Below, one piece after another: positions 5,105 through 10,781 of a stretch of 10,781 bases of DNA (the first letter of the stretch is position 1; each line of letters opens with the position of its first letter). The notes under the pieces were generated by a model. The model saw only the letters and a list, made by a program, of their open reading frames with translations, was not told the DNA's origin and ran no database searches. The DNA lies in assembly GCA_030838815.1 (NCBI GenBank), contig JAUZEX010000261.1:1-10781 (forward strand), read 5' to 3'. The translations under genes and the position numbers were made by a program. The stretch is from Actinomycetota bacterium (GTDB lineage: Bacteria > Actinomycetota > Acidimicrobiia > IMCC26256 > BP-133).

Positions 5105-6109
5105 TCAGTCCCGTGAAAGGGACGAACTTGCCGCCTCCGGATTGAGGGCATTCCGCGGTATCTCTCCCGCCAGGACGGCCCGGGCCGAGGCCGCGGCGAG
5201 GCGGGCCATGGCGGTGCGGGTGGCCACCGACGCCGACCCGATGTGGGGGAGGAGCACCGCCCCCGGGGCGGCCAGCAGGCGCGGGTGCACGACGGGCTCG
5301 GCCTCGAACACGTCGAGGCCGGCCGCGGCGACCACGCCGGTCTCGAGCGCTTCAGCCAGGGCTTCCTCGTCGACGATCGGGCCCCGGGCGGTGTTGACCA
5401 GCACCGCCGTCGGCTTCATGGCGGCCAGTTCGGCGGGGCCGATGAGGTGGCGGGTCGCCTGCGTGAGGGGCACGTGGAGGCTCACGATGTCGGACCGGCC
5501 GAGCAGGTCGTGGAGATCGCCGACCCAGCCCGATTCGCCGGTCGGGGTCCGGGTGTGGTGGATGACGTGCATGGCGAACCCCTGCGCCCGTCGGGCGACC
5601 GCCCGGGCGATACGGCCGTAGCCGACGAGGCCGAGGGTGGCGCCGTGCACGTCGCGCCCCAGGAACTCGTCGATGTGGAAGCCCGTCCAGCGCCCGGCCC
5701 GGAGCGCCGCCTCCGCCTCGGAGGTGCGGCGGGCGGCGGCGAGCACGAGGAGGAAGGCGAGATCGGCGGTCGTCTCGTCGAGGATGCCCGGCGTGTTGCA
5801 CACCACCACGCCCGCCGCGGTGGCGGCATCGACGTCGATGTTGTCGAAGCCCACCGCCACGTTGGCCACCACCCGGAGCCGGCCCTTCCCGGCCGCCAGC
5901 ACGGCGGCATCGACCTGTTCGGTCAGCAGGCAGACGAGACCGTCGAACCCAGCGCTGAGGGCGGCGGCCAGCCCGTCCGGGTCGAGCGGCTCGTCGGCGG
6001 ACCGCTGGACGATCTCGCATGGCGGGCCAGGCCCGTCCGGGGCGACGAGCGGGTCGGTCGCCCCGGCCGGAAGCGGCCGGGTGACCAGGACCCGGGGCCG
6101 GGGCGTCAC
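5105..6109 (-). CDS. D-2-hydroxyacid dehydrogenase (glyoxylate/hydroxypyruvate reductase type)
   Basis: NAD(P)-dependent oxidoreductase that interconverts 2-keto acids and D-2-hydroxy acids. At 334 residues it has the usual family length. Visible signatures: VANVAVGFDNIDVDAA (81-96), GVVVCNTPGILDETTADLA (100-118), the nucleotide-binding loop LGLVGYGRIA (159-168), and the catalytic triad Arg242 in NTARGPIVDEEAL, Glu271 in DVFEAEP and His289 in LLPHIGSAS, at the normal spacing. The order and motifs are closest to glyoxylate/hydroxypyruvate reductases (GyaR/GRHPR); the exact substrate is inferred. The frame is open upstream into the phosphotransferase gene, but GTG 6109, five bases after that gene's stop, begins the fold (PRVLVTRPLP). 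The tight spacing implies translational coupling. There is no clear Shine-Dalgarno sequence. Confidence 0.9.
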   Translation of the reverse strand: MTPRPRVLVTRPLPAGATDPLVAPDGPGPPCEIVQRSADEPLDPDGLAAALSAGFDGLVCLLTEQVDAAVLAAGKGRLRVVANVAVGFDNIDVDAATAAGVVVCNTPGILDETTADLAFLLVLAAARRTSEAEAALRAGRWTGFHIDEFLGRDVHGATLGLVGYGRIARAVARRAQGFAMHVIHHTRTPTGESGWVGDLHDLLGRSDIVSLHVPLTQATRHLIGPAELAAMKPTAVLVNTARGPIVDEEALAEALETGVVAAAGLDVFEAEPVVHPRLLAAPGAVLLPHIGSASVATRTAMARLAAASARAVLAGEIPRNALNPEAASSSLSRD

Positions 6110-6114
6110 GACAC

Positions 6115-7158
6115 TCAGCGACCGGCGCGCCGGGCCGCTTCGTCGGCCGCTTCGGCCAGCCGGGGGATGACGCTCTCGAACGTCCGCCAGCTGTCGTCGG
6201 TGGCGCCGTAGGCGCCCGAGGCGTAGCGGACGTAGACCCCTTCCAGGATCACCGCGATCTTCCAGTAGCCCAGCGCGACGTAGTAGTCGAGCTCCGAGAC
6301 GTCCCGGCCGGAGGCGGCGGCGTAGCGGGCGACGACCTCCTTGCGGCCGGGGAAGCCAGGGGCCATGGTCGGCGCCCATGACAGGGCCGAGACCTCGTCA
6401 CCGGGTTCCGTCCAGTACACGAGGAGCATGCCGAGGTCGGCCAAAGGGTCGCCGAGGGTGCACAGCTCCCAGTCGAGGACGGCCTGCACCGAACCGTCGG
6501 CGGGGGAGACGATGGTGTTGTCGAGGCGGTAGTCGCCGTGGACGATCCGGGCCGGGCCCGAGGCCGGGATATCGGCCGCCAACCGGTCGGCGACGTCCTC
6601 GATGAGGGGGATGTCCCGGCTCTTCGACTTCTCCCATTGCCCCCGCCACCGGCGCAGGGTCCGTTCGACGTAGCCGTCCCGCCGGCCGAGGTCGCCCAGG
6701 CCGACGGTGTCGGGTTCGACGTCGTGCAGGGCGGCCAGCACGTCGACCAGGGCTTCCGAGGCGGCCACCCGGATCCGGTCGGGGACGGCGCCGAGGGCTT
6801 CCGGGTCACGCAGGATCAGGCCGTCGACGAAGCGCATGACGTAGAACGGCGCGCCGGTCACGGTCTCGTCGGTGCACAGCCCGATGACCGGGGGTACCGG
6901 CACCGGCGAGGCGCCCAGCGCGGCGATGACCCGGTGTTCCCGGCCCATGTCGTGGGCCGACGGGAGCAGGGTGCCGAGCGGCGGTCGGCGGAGCACGAAC
7001 CGCTGGCCGGCGGAGTCGGTGACGGTGTAGGTGAAATTCGATCGCCCGCCGGCGATCAGGGAGAACCGCAGCGGAGGCACGACGTCGGCGCTGTGGGTCT
7101 CGAACCAGGCGGTGACTCCGGCTGCTTCGATCCCCGCCGGGACGGGAGTGTCGGTCAT
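6115..7158 (-). CDS. APH-family phosphotransferase (ACAD10/11 N-terminal type)
   Basis: Kinase-fold protein of 347 residues. The catalytic loop is HGDYRLDNTIV (His207, Asp209, Asn214) and the metal-binding segment is VLDWELCTLGDPLADLG (Asp229). The N-lobe has IAGGRSNFTYTV and FVLRRPP, where Arg occupies the place of the usual ATP-contacting Lys; Glu74 in MGREHRV is the likely partner. This pattern, including LDWELCTLGDPLADLG and the long PPLGTLLPSAHDMGREH stretch, is that of the phosphotransferases found next to or fused with acyl-CoA dehydrogenases (ACAD10/ACAD11), thought to phosphorylate hydroxyacyl-CoA. It is not an aminoglycoside resistance enzyme. ATG 7158 is where the family begins. 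TACTGT (complement of 7166-7171) lies 7 nt before it and there is no Shine-Dalgarno sequence, so it may also have its own leaderless transcript. Confidence 0.9.
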   Translation of the reverse strand: MTDTPVPAGIEAAGVTAWFETHSADVVPPLRFSLIAGGRSNFTYTVTDSAGQRFVLRRPPLGTLLPSAHDMGREHRVIAALGASPVPVPPVIGLCTDETVTGAPFYVMRFVDGLILRDPEALGAVPDRIRVAASEALVDVLAALHDVEPDTVGLGDLGRRDGYVERTLRRWRGQWEKSKSRDIPLIEDVADRLAADIPASGPARIVHGDYRLDNTIVSPADGSVQAVLDWELCTLGDPLADLGMLLVYWTEPGDEVSALSWAPTMAPGFPGRKEVVARYAAASGRDVSELDYYVALGYWKIAVILEGVYVRYASGAYGATDDSWRTFESVIPRLAEAADEAARRAGR

Positions 7159-7165
7159 GGCCGGG

Positions 7166-7171
7166 ACAGTA
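7166..7171 (-). promoter_or_regulatory. Possible -10 element of the phosphotransferase gene
   Basis: TACTGT on the minus strand fits TANNNT and ends seven bases before ATG 7158, giving a leaderless start. It lies in the 22-nt gap after the PLDc_N-type gene. No good -35 hexamer is visible, so the call rests on spacing and on the same arrangement at other genes in the window. Confidence 0.3.
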
Positions 7172-7180
7172 ACGGTCCTG

Positions 7181-7615
7181 CTAGGGAGCCTTCGGATCCT
7201 CGCCCTCCTCCCGGCGGCGGAGCTCCTCCTCCCGCTGGCGGAGCTGCTCCTCCCAGGCGGCGAGCTCGTCCGCCCGGGATCCCAGCGGGCGGGGCTCGGG
7301 CCGGGGCGGCTCGATGCGCCGGGGGGGCGGCGGCGGTAGGCGCCCGGCGGGGAAGTCGTCGCGGTCCTCAGGGCCGACCACCCGCCGGGGTGCCCGCCGG
7401 GTGGTGTCGCCGGGACGCCAGCCGGCATAGAGCGGCCGGCCGAGGAGCAGCCAGGCCAGCGAGCCCACGTCGGGAAGGAAGATGACGATCAGCAGCCACA
7501 TGCCCTTGGGCAGGTTGCGGATCAGGACGTCGTCGCTGGCGATGACGTCGAAGATGCAGTAGATCCACAGCCCCAGAAGCAGGAGCGGGATCAGGCCCTC
7601 CTCGAACAGGAACAC
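7181..7615 (-). CDS. PLDc_N-domain membrane protein with Pro-rich, coiled-coil tail
   Basis: Small integral membrane protein of 144 residues. Two membrane segments (about 7-23 and 39-58) enclose the PLDc_N signature: LWIYCIFDVIASDD, then VRN-like LIRNLPKGMWLLIVIFLPDVGSLAWLLLGRP. This is the domain that anchors cardiolipin synthases and other phospholipase D-type enzymes. No HKD catalytic domain follows. Instead there is a charged linker, a proline stretch (PPPPPRRIEPPRPEPRP, about 94-110) and a short Glu/Arg-rich predicted coiled coil (114-138). It is therefore a stand-alone membrane anchor, as is common in actinomycetes; function unknown. Start GTG 7615 precedes the first membrane segment. 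A G-run lies seven bases before it. It ends with TAG, which matters for reading the TAG in trpF. It is divergent from trpC. Confidence 0.85.
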   Translation of the reverse strand: MFLFEEGLIPLLLLGLWIYCIFDVIASDDVLIRNLPKGMWLLIVIFLPDVGSLAWLLLGRPLYAGWRPGDTTRRAPRRVVGPEDRDDFPAGRLPPPPPRRIEPPRPEPRPLGSRADELAAWEEQLRQREEELRRREEGEDPKAP

Positions 7616-7733
7616 GGATTTCCCCCCAGATGCGGCTTCCCCCCCGGAGCCGACGCTCCAGGATCGCCGAGTGCCGCCCGGGGGGCAAGCGGGCTCCGGC
7701 GTCGTCCCTGGTGGTCGGGGCGCGCCCGGCCAA

Positions 7734-7739
7734 TACACT
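7734..7739 (+). promoter_or_regulatory. Likely -10 element of the trp gene cluster
   Basis: TACACT, preceded by AA, fits TANNNT and ends 11 nt before the trpC ATG, so the leader would be only a few bases. There is no Shine-Dalgarno sequence before trpC. The 135-nt divergent gap (7616-7750) has a small perfect hairpin GGAGC/GCTCC. I found no Trp-codon-rich leader peptide or T-box-like structure there, so no attenuation device is evident. Confidence 0.35.
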
Positions 7740-7750
7740 CGGCTCCACCT

Positions 7751-8569
7751 ATGTCGGTGCTGGACGAGATCCTGACCACGAAACGGGCCGAGGTGGCAGG
7801 CCTGCGCCGCCGGGCCGCCGCCGTCGAGGCGGAGGCGGCCGCGGCGCCGCGCTCCGACCGCGACTTCGCCGCCGCCCTCCGCCGGCCGGACGGCCGGGTG
7901 GCGGTGATCGCCGAGATCAAGCGGAAGTCGCCGTCGAAGGGCGCGCTGGCCCCCGATCTCGACGCCGCCGCCACCGCCGCCCGCTACGCCGCCGGCGGCG
8001 CCGCCGCTCTCTCGGTGCTGACCGACGGGCCGTACTTCGACGGGTCGCTGGCCGACCTGCGGGCGGCCCGGGCCGCGGTCGGACTGCCCGTCCTCCGCAA
8101 GGACTTCACCGTCGATCCGCTCCAGCTCCACGAGGCCCGGGCGGCGGGGGCCGATGCCGTCCTCCTCATCGTGGCCGCCCTGCCCGACGACGCTCTCCTG
8201 GCCGATCTCCAGGCGCTGGCCACCGAGCTGGGCCTCGCCGCCCTGGTGGAGGCCGACGACGAGGCGGGCGTGGAGCGGGCCCTGGCCGCGGGGGCGCGGA
8301 TCGTCGGGGTCACCAATCGCAACCTGCGGGACTTCGGGGAGGACCTGTCGACCGGCACCCGCCTGGCCGGGCTGATCCCGTCCGACGTGGTGGCGGTGGC
8401 CGAGAGCGCCATCCGGTCGGTGGACGACGCCCGGGCGATGGCCGAGGCCGGCTTCTCGGCCGTGCTCGTGGGTGAGCACCTCGTGCGCTCGCCCGACCCG
8501 GAGGCGGCGGTGGCGGCCCTGGCCGCCGTCCGATATCAAACAGAGGGAGACCGATGCGCTACCTCATGA
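7751..8569 (+). CDS. trpC: Indole-3-glycerol phosphate synthase
   Basis: Converts CdRP to indole-3-glycerol phosphate in tryptophan synthesis; a soluble TIM barrel. It has 272 residues, the usual length. The signature segments are all present: IAEIKRKSPSKG (53-64), LSVLTDGPYFDGS (87-99), VLRKDFTVDPLQLHEA (114-129), ALVEADDE (164-171), VGVTNRNLRDF (185-195) and VAVAESAI (214-221). By motif the catalytic residues are Glu55/Lys57, Lys117, Glu167, Asn189 and Glu218. The usual NNRNL is TNRNL here. ATG 7751 begins the protein exactly where the family does. It is the first gene of a plus-strand trp run, and its last 16 bases overlap the following trpB2-type gene. Confidence 0.96.
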   Translation: MSVLDEILTTKRAEVAGLRRRAAAVEAEAAAAPRSDRDFAAALRRPDGRVAVIAEIKRKSPSKGALAPDLDAAATAARYAAGGAAALSVLTDGPYFDGSLADLRAARAAVGLPVLRKDFTVDPLQLHEARAAGADAVLLIVAALPDDALLADLQALATELGLAALVEADDEAGVERALAAGARIVGVTNRNLRDFGEDLSTGTRLAGLIPSDVVAVAESAIRSVDDARAMAEAGFSAVLVGEHLVRSPDPEAAVAALAAVRYQTEGDRCATS

Positions 8570-9858
8570 CCCCCGACAAGACGCCCAGCGCGTGGTTCAA
8601 CGTCGCGCCCCACCTGCCGGAGCCGCTGTCCCCTCCGCTTCACCCCGGCACGGGCGAGCCCGTGGGGCCCGACGACCTGGCACCACTGTTCCCGATGGCC
8701 CTCATCGGCCAGGAGATGTCGGCCGAGCCCTGGATCGACATCCCCGGCGAGGTGCTCGACATCCTCCGGCTGTGGCGGCCCACGCCGCTGGTCCGGGCCC
8801 GGCGCCTGGAGCAGGCGCTCGACACCCCGGCCCGCATCTATTTCAAGGACGAGTCCGTCTCGCCGGCCGGCTCCCACAAGCCCAACACCGCCGTGGCCCA
8901 GGCCTATTACAACAAGGCGGAGGGGATCGGCCGGATCTCGAGCGAGACGGGCGCCGGCCAGTGGGGGAGCGCCCTGTCGTTCGCCTGCCAGCTGTTCGGG
9001 TTGGAGTGCTTCGTCTACATGGTGGCGGCGTCGTACCACCAGAAGCCCTACCGCCGGGTGATGATGGAGACGTGGGGCGGCCAGGTCGTGCCCAGCCCGT
9101 CCGACCTGACCCAGGCGGGGAAGGCCGTGCTGGCCCGGGACCCCGACACCGGCGGTTCGCTGGGGATCGCCATCAGCGAGGCGGTGGAGGACGCCGCCAC
9201 CCACCCCGACACCCACTACTCCCTCGGCTCGGTGCTGAACCACGTGCTCCTGCACCAGACGGTCATCGGCCTGGAAGCCAAGCAGCAGTTGGAGCAGGCC
9301 GGCGAGGGCCTGCCCGACGTCGTCCTCGGCTCCTGCGGTGGGGGCTCCAACCTGGCCGGACTGGCACTCCCGTTCGTGCCTGACTGCGGCGGCGCCAACA
9401 ACGGCTCGGGCCCCCGGCTGGTGGCGGTCGAGCCGTCGTCGTGCCCGACCCTGACCGAGGGGCGCTTCGAATACGACTTCGGCGACGAGGCGGGCATGAC
9501 CCCGAAGATCCTCATGTACACCCTCGGCCACGAGTTCATCCCGCCGCCCATCCACGCCGGTGGCCTCCGCTACCACGGCGACGCCCCCATCATCTGCAAC
9601 CTGGTGAAGAACGGCTGGATGGAGGCCATCGCCTACCCCCAGGGCAAGGTCTTCGAGGCCGCCGTGCAGTTCGCCCGGGCCCAGGGGCCGATCCCGGCGC
9701 CGGAAACCGCCCACGCCATCCGGGCCGCCATCGACGAGGCCCTGGCGGCCAAGGAGGCCGGGGAGGAGCGGGTCATCCTGTTCAACTACTCCGGCCACGG
9801 TCTCCTCGACCTCGCCGCCTATGACGCCTACCTCCACGGGCAGCTCGTGGACGTGTGA
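8554..9858 (+). CDS. trpB2: Tryptophan synthase beta chain, TrpB2 type
   Basis: PLP enzyme of 434 residues. The length and N-terminal extension, and the motifs WRPTPLVRARRLEQAL (74-89), YFKDESVSPAGSHKPNTA (96-113, PLP Lys109), ETGAGQWGSAL (131-141), GSCGGGSNLAG (259-269) and GRFEYDFGDEAGMTPK, identify the TrpB2 subgroup rather than the canonical TrpB1. TrpB2 proteins condense indole and serine to tryptophan but generally do not form the standard alpha2beta2 complex; some act as free indole-salvage enzymes or on other substrates. ATG 8554 has a GGGAGA run just upstream and overlaps trpC by 16 bases. Its stop overlaps the trpF ATG (TGATG). A canonical trpB begins two genes downstream, so the cluster codes two beta chains. 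Confidence 0.95.
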   Translation: MRYLMTPDKTPSAWFNVAPHLPEPLSPPLHPGTGEPVGPDDLAPLFPMALIGQEMSAEPWIDIPGEVLDILRLWRPTPLVRARRLEQALDTPARIYFKDESVSPAGSHKPNTAVAQAYYNKAEGIGRISSETGAGQWGSALSFACQLFGLECFVYMVAASYHQKPYRRVMMETWGGQVVPSPSDLTQAGKAVLARDPDTGGSLGIAISEAVEDAATHPDTHYSLGSVLNHVLLHQTVIGLEAKQQLEQAGEGLPDVVLGSCGGGSNLAGLALPFVPDCGGANNGSGPRLVAVEPSSCPTLTEGRFEYDFGDEAGMTPKILMYTLGHEFIPPPIHAGGLRYHGDAPIICNLVKNGWMEAIAYPQGKVFEAAVQFARAQGPIPAPETAHAIRAAIDEALAAKEAGEERVILFNYSGHGLLDLAAYDAYLHGQLVDV

Positions 9859-10397
9859 TGTTCGTCAAGATCTGCGGGGTCACCAACGAGGACGACGCGC
9901 TCCTGGCGGTGGCCATGGGGGCGGACGCCGTCGGCTTCGTGTTCGCCCCGAGCCCCCGGCAGGTCCACCCCGAGGTGGTGCGCGACATCGTCAAACGCCT
10001 GCCCCACGACGCCCTGACCATCGGCGTGTTCCGCAACGAGACGCCGGAGCGGGTCATCGACGTCGTCGGCCGGGCGGGCCTCAAGGGCGCCCAACTCCAC
10101 GGCGGCGAGACCGCCGAGGACCTCCGTCTGGTCCGGTTGCGGGTCCAGTTCGTCATCCAGGCCCTCCCCGCCGGCGACGCCCGGCTGGCGGGGGCCGGAG
10201 TCGGGCCGGAGTCGGCCGACGTGGTACTGGTCGACTCCCCCGATCCCGGGTCGGGGACGGTCTTCGACTGGACACTGGCCGAAGGCGCCCCCGACGGCGT
10301 GCGACTGCTGCTGGCCGGCGGGCTCAACCCCGACAACGTGGAGCAGGCCATCAGGAAGGTCCGGCCCTGGGGGGTCGACGCCGCCAGCGGCCTGTAG
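9858..10397 (+). CDS. trpF: Phosphoribosylanthranilate isomerase, cut short by an in-frame TAG
   Basis: Isomerises PRA to CdRP, the step before TrpC; a TIM barrel. Signatures: VKICGVTNEDDALLAVAMGADAV in two halves (catalytic Cys near residue 6), GFVFAPSPRQV, GVFRNETPERV, GLKGAQLHGGE, VVLVDSPDPGSG (catalytic Asp), RLLLAGGLNPDNVEQAI and WGVDAASGL. The frame then meets TAG at 10395-10397. The family continues with Glu-x-Ser-Pro-Gly-x-Lys-Asp, and the next in-frame codons here read ASPGRKDATKVRLFVARA. TAG thus replaces an expected GAG by one base. As read, the product is 179 residues and lacks the last helix, so it is probably impaired. ATG 9858 overlaps the trpB2 stop; GTG 9855 is an alternative. 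Confidence 0.9.
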   Translation: MFVKICGVTNEDDALLAVAMGADAVGFVFAPSPRQVHPEVVRDIVKRLPHDALTIGVFRNETPERVIDVVGRAGLKGAQLHGGETAEDLRLVRLRVQFVIQALPAGDARLAGAGVGPESADVVLVDSPDPGSGTVFDWTLAEGAPDGVRLLLAGGLNPDNVEQAIRKVRPWGVDAASGL

Positions 10398-10532
10398 GCG
10401 TCGCCCGGCCGGAAGGACGCCACCAAGGTCCGCCTCTTCGTGGCCCGGGCCAGGGAGGCGGGCAAGGCGCTGGAGGAAGGCTGGACCCCGAGTTCCGACG
10501 GGCCCTACGACTGGGCCGAGGACGGTACGTGA
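10395..10532 (+). pseudogene. trpF: Detached in-frame C-terminus of trpF after the TAG
   Basis: From the TAG (10395-10397) the same frame stays open for 44 codons to TGA at 10530-10532. The first part, ASPGRKDATKVRLFVARARE, is the conserved final loop and helix of TrpF proteins. The remainder is a polar tail. There is no ribosome binding site or start codon that would make it a separate gene. The TGA lies 4 nt before the trpB1 GTG, which is the spacing expected if the real gene ran to 10532. With the TAG read as an amino acid the protein would be about 224 residues, normal for the family. Nonsense mutation, sequencing error and readthrough all fit. Confidence 0.8.
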
Positions 10533-10536
10533 CAAC

Positions 10537-10781
10537 GTGACAGCAGCGACCCCCGCCCGCGGGGCACCCGTGGTCCTCGGCCCGCCCGGGCCGGAACCGA
10601 CCGAACGCGGCCGCTTCGGTGAGTTCGGCGGCCGCTTCGTGCCCGAGACGTTGATCCCGGCGCTGATGGACCTGGAGGCCGCCTTCCGCCTGGCGTGGTC
10701 GTCGGACGTCTTCCGGGACGAGTTCGCCTCGCTGCTGACGAGCTACGCCGGCCGGCCGACGCCGGTAACCGAATGCCACCG
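10537..10781 (+). CDS. trpB: Tryptophan synthase beta chain, canonical TrpB1, N-terminal part
   Basis: First 81 codons of the canonical beta subunit, which joins indole (channelled from TrpA) to serine. The signature RGRFGEFGGRFVPETLIPAL begins near residue 24 and YAGRPTPVTECH follows at the window edge. The PLP lysine lies beyond it. This is clearly different from the TrpB2-type protein upstream. Start GTG 10537 is four bases after the trpF-frame TGA, fitting an operon. No good Shine-Dalgarno sequence is visible, and a GTG twelve codons in is an alternative. A trpA would be expected just outside the window. Confidence 0.93.
   Translation, partial: MTAATPARGAPVVLGPPGPEPTERGRFGEFGGRFVPETLIPALMDLEAAFRLAWSSDVFRDEFASLLTSYAGRPTPVTECH

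Noticed and set aside
5108..5123. GTCCC/GGGAC hairpin at the end of the dehydrogenase gene as a terminator
   Set aside because: The stem is only 5 bp, lies inside the coding sequence and has no U-tract; the small hydrophobic protein gene follows on the same strand.
6115..7158. Aminoglycoside resistance phosphotransferase
   Set aside because: The APH fold is present, but the motif set matches the acyl-CoA dehydrogenase-associated ACAD10/11-type branch, and the neighbours are metabolic genes.
7616..7750. Tryptophan attenuator or T-box leader before trpC
   Set aside because: No short frame with clustered TGG codons, no alternative terminator hairpin with a U-run and no T-box-like sequence; the apparent -10 element is only 11 nt from the start codon.
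10395..10397. Genome-wide recoding of TAG as an amino acid
   Set aside because: TAG serves as the terminal stop of the PLDc_N-type gene (7181-7183) and of the small secreted peptide gene (1364-1366), so a general reassignment is not supported by this window.

Overview
The window is very GC-rich, with mostly G/C third codon positions and many GTG starts. Several genes appear to start at or near their transcription start, with a TANNNT box 6-8 nt before the start codon. These traits and the gene families point to an actinomycete, plausibly of the Acidimicrobiia type. The class is inference; the phylum is moderately sure. There are no mobile elements, CRISPR arrays, tRNAs or rRNAs.

Left part (1-3187, mostly minus strand): a partial crotonase (enoyl-CoA hydratase/isomerase) gene is coupled by ATGA to a TetR-family regulator. 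Next comes a 207-nt intergenic stretch with a tandem hairpin repeat and a good promoter. That promoter drives an unlisted 45-codon gene for a small secreted two-cysteine peptide (1229-1366, plus). Its stop codon interlocks with the stop of a convergent class I methyltransferase resembling PKS C-methyltransferase domains. A second, PaaG-like crotonase follows. Together these suggest acyl-CoA metabolism under TetR control.

Middle (3188-5041): a 40-bp divergent region with a perfect 9-bp inverted repeat separates the crotonase from a BsuPI-domain lipoprotein. Then comes the most unusual gene, an apparent MerR-type DNA-binding domain + GHKL ATPase + STAS-like (DUF4325) fusion. It is preceded by an AT-rich cluster of repeated AATCTA/TAGATT boxes that look like its own operators. 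A 50-residue hydrophobic membrane protein, too short for ordinary ORF calling, lies convergent to it.

Right-middle (5105-7615, minus): a D-2-hydroxyacid dehydrogenase, an APH-type phosphotransferase of the ACAD10/11 kind and a PLDc_N-type membrane protein are tightly packed in one direction.

Right part (7751-10781, plus): tryptophan biosynthesis, in the order trpC, trpB2-type, trpF, trpB1 (partial). Two different tryptophan synthase beta genes flank trpF in one tightly spaced run. trpF carries an in-frame TAG exactly where a GAG (Glu) is expected, and the conserved C-terminus continues in the same frame for 44 more codons. This is a recent nonsense change, a sequence error or readthrough. 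Other genes in the window end in TAG, so general TAG recoding is unlikely.
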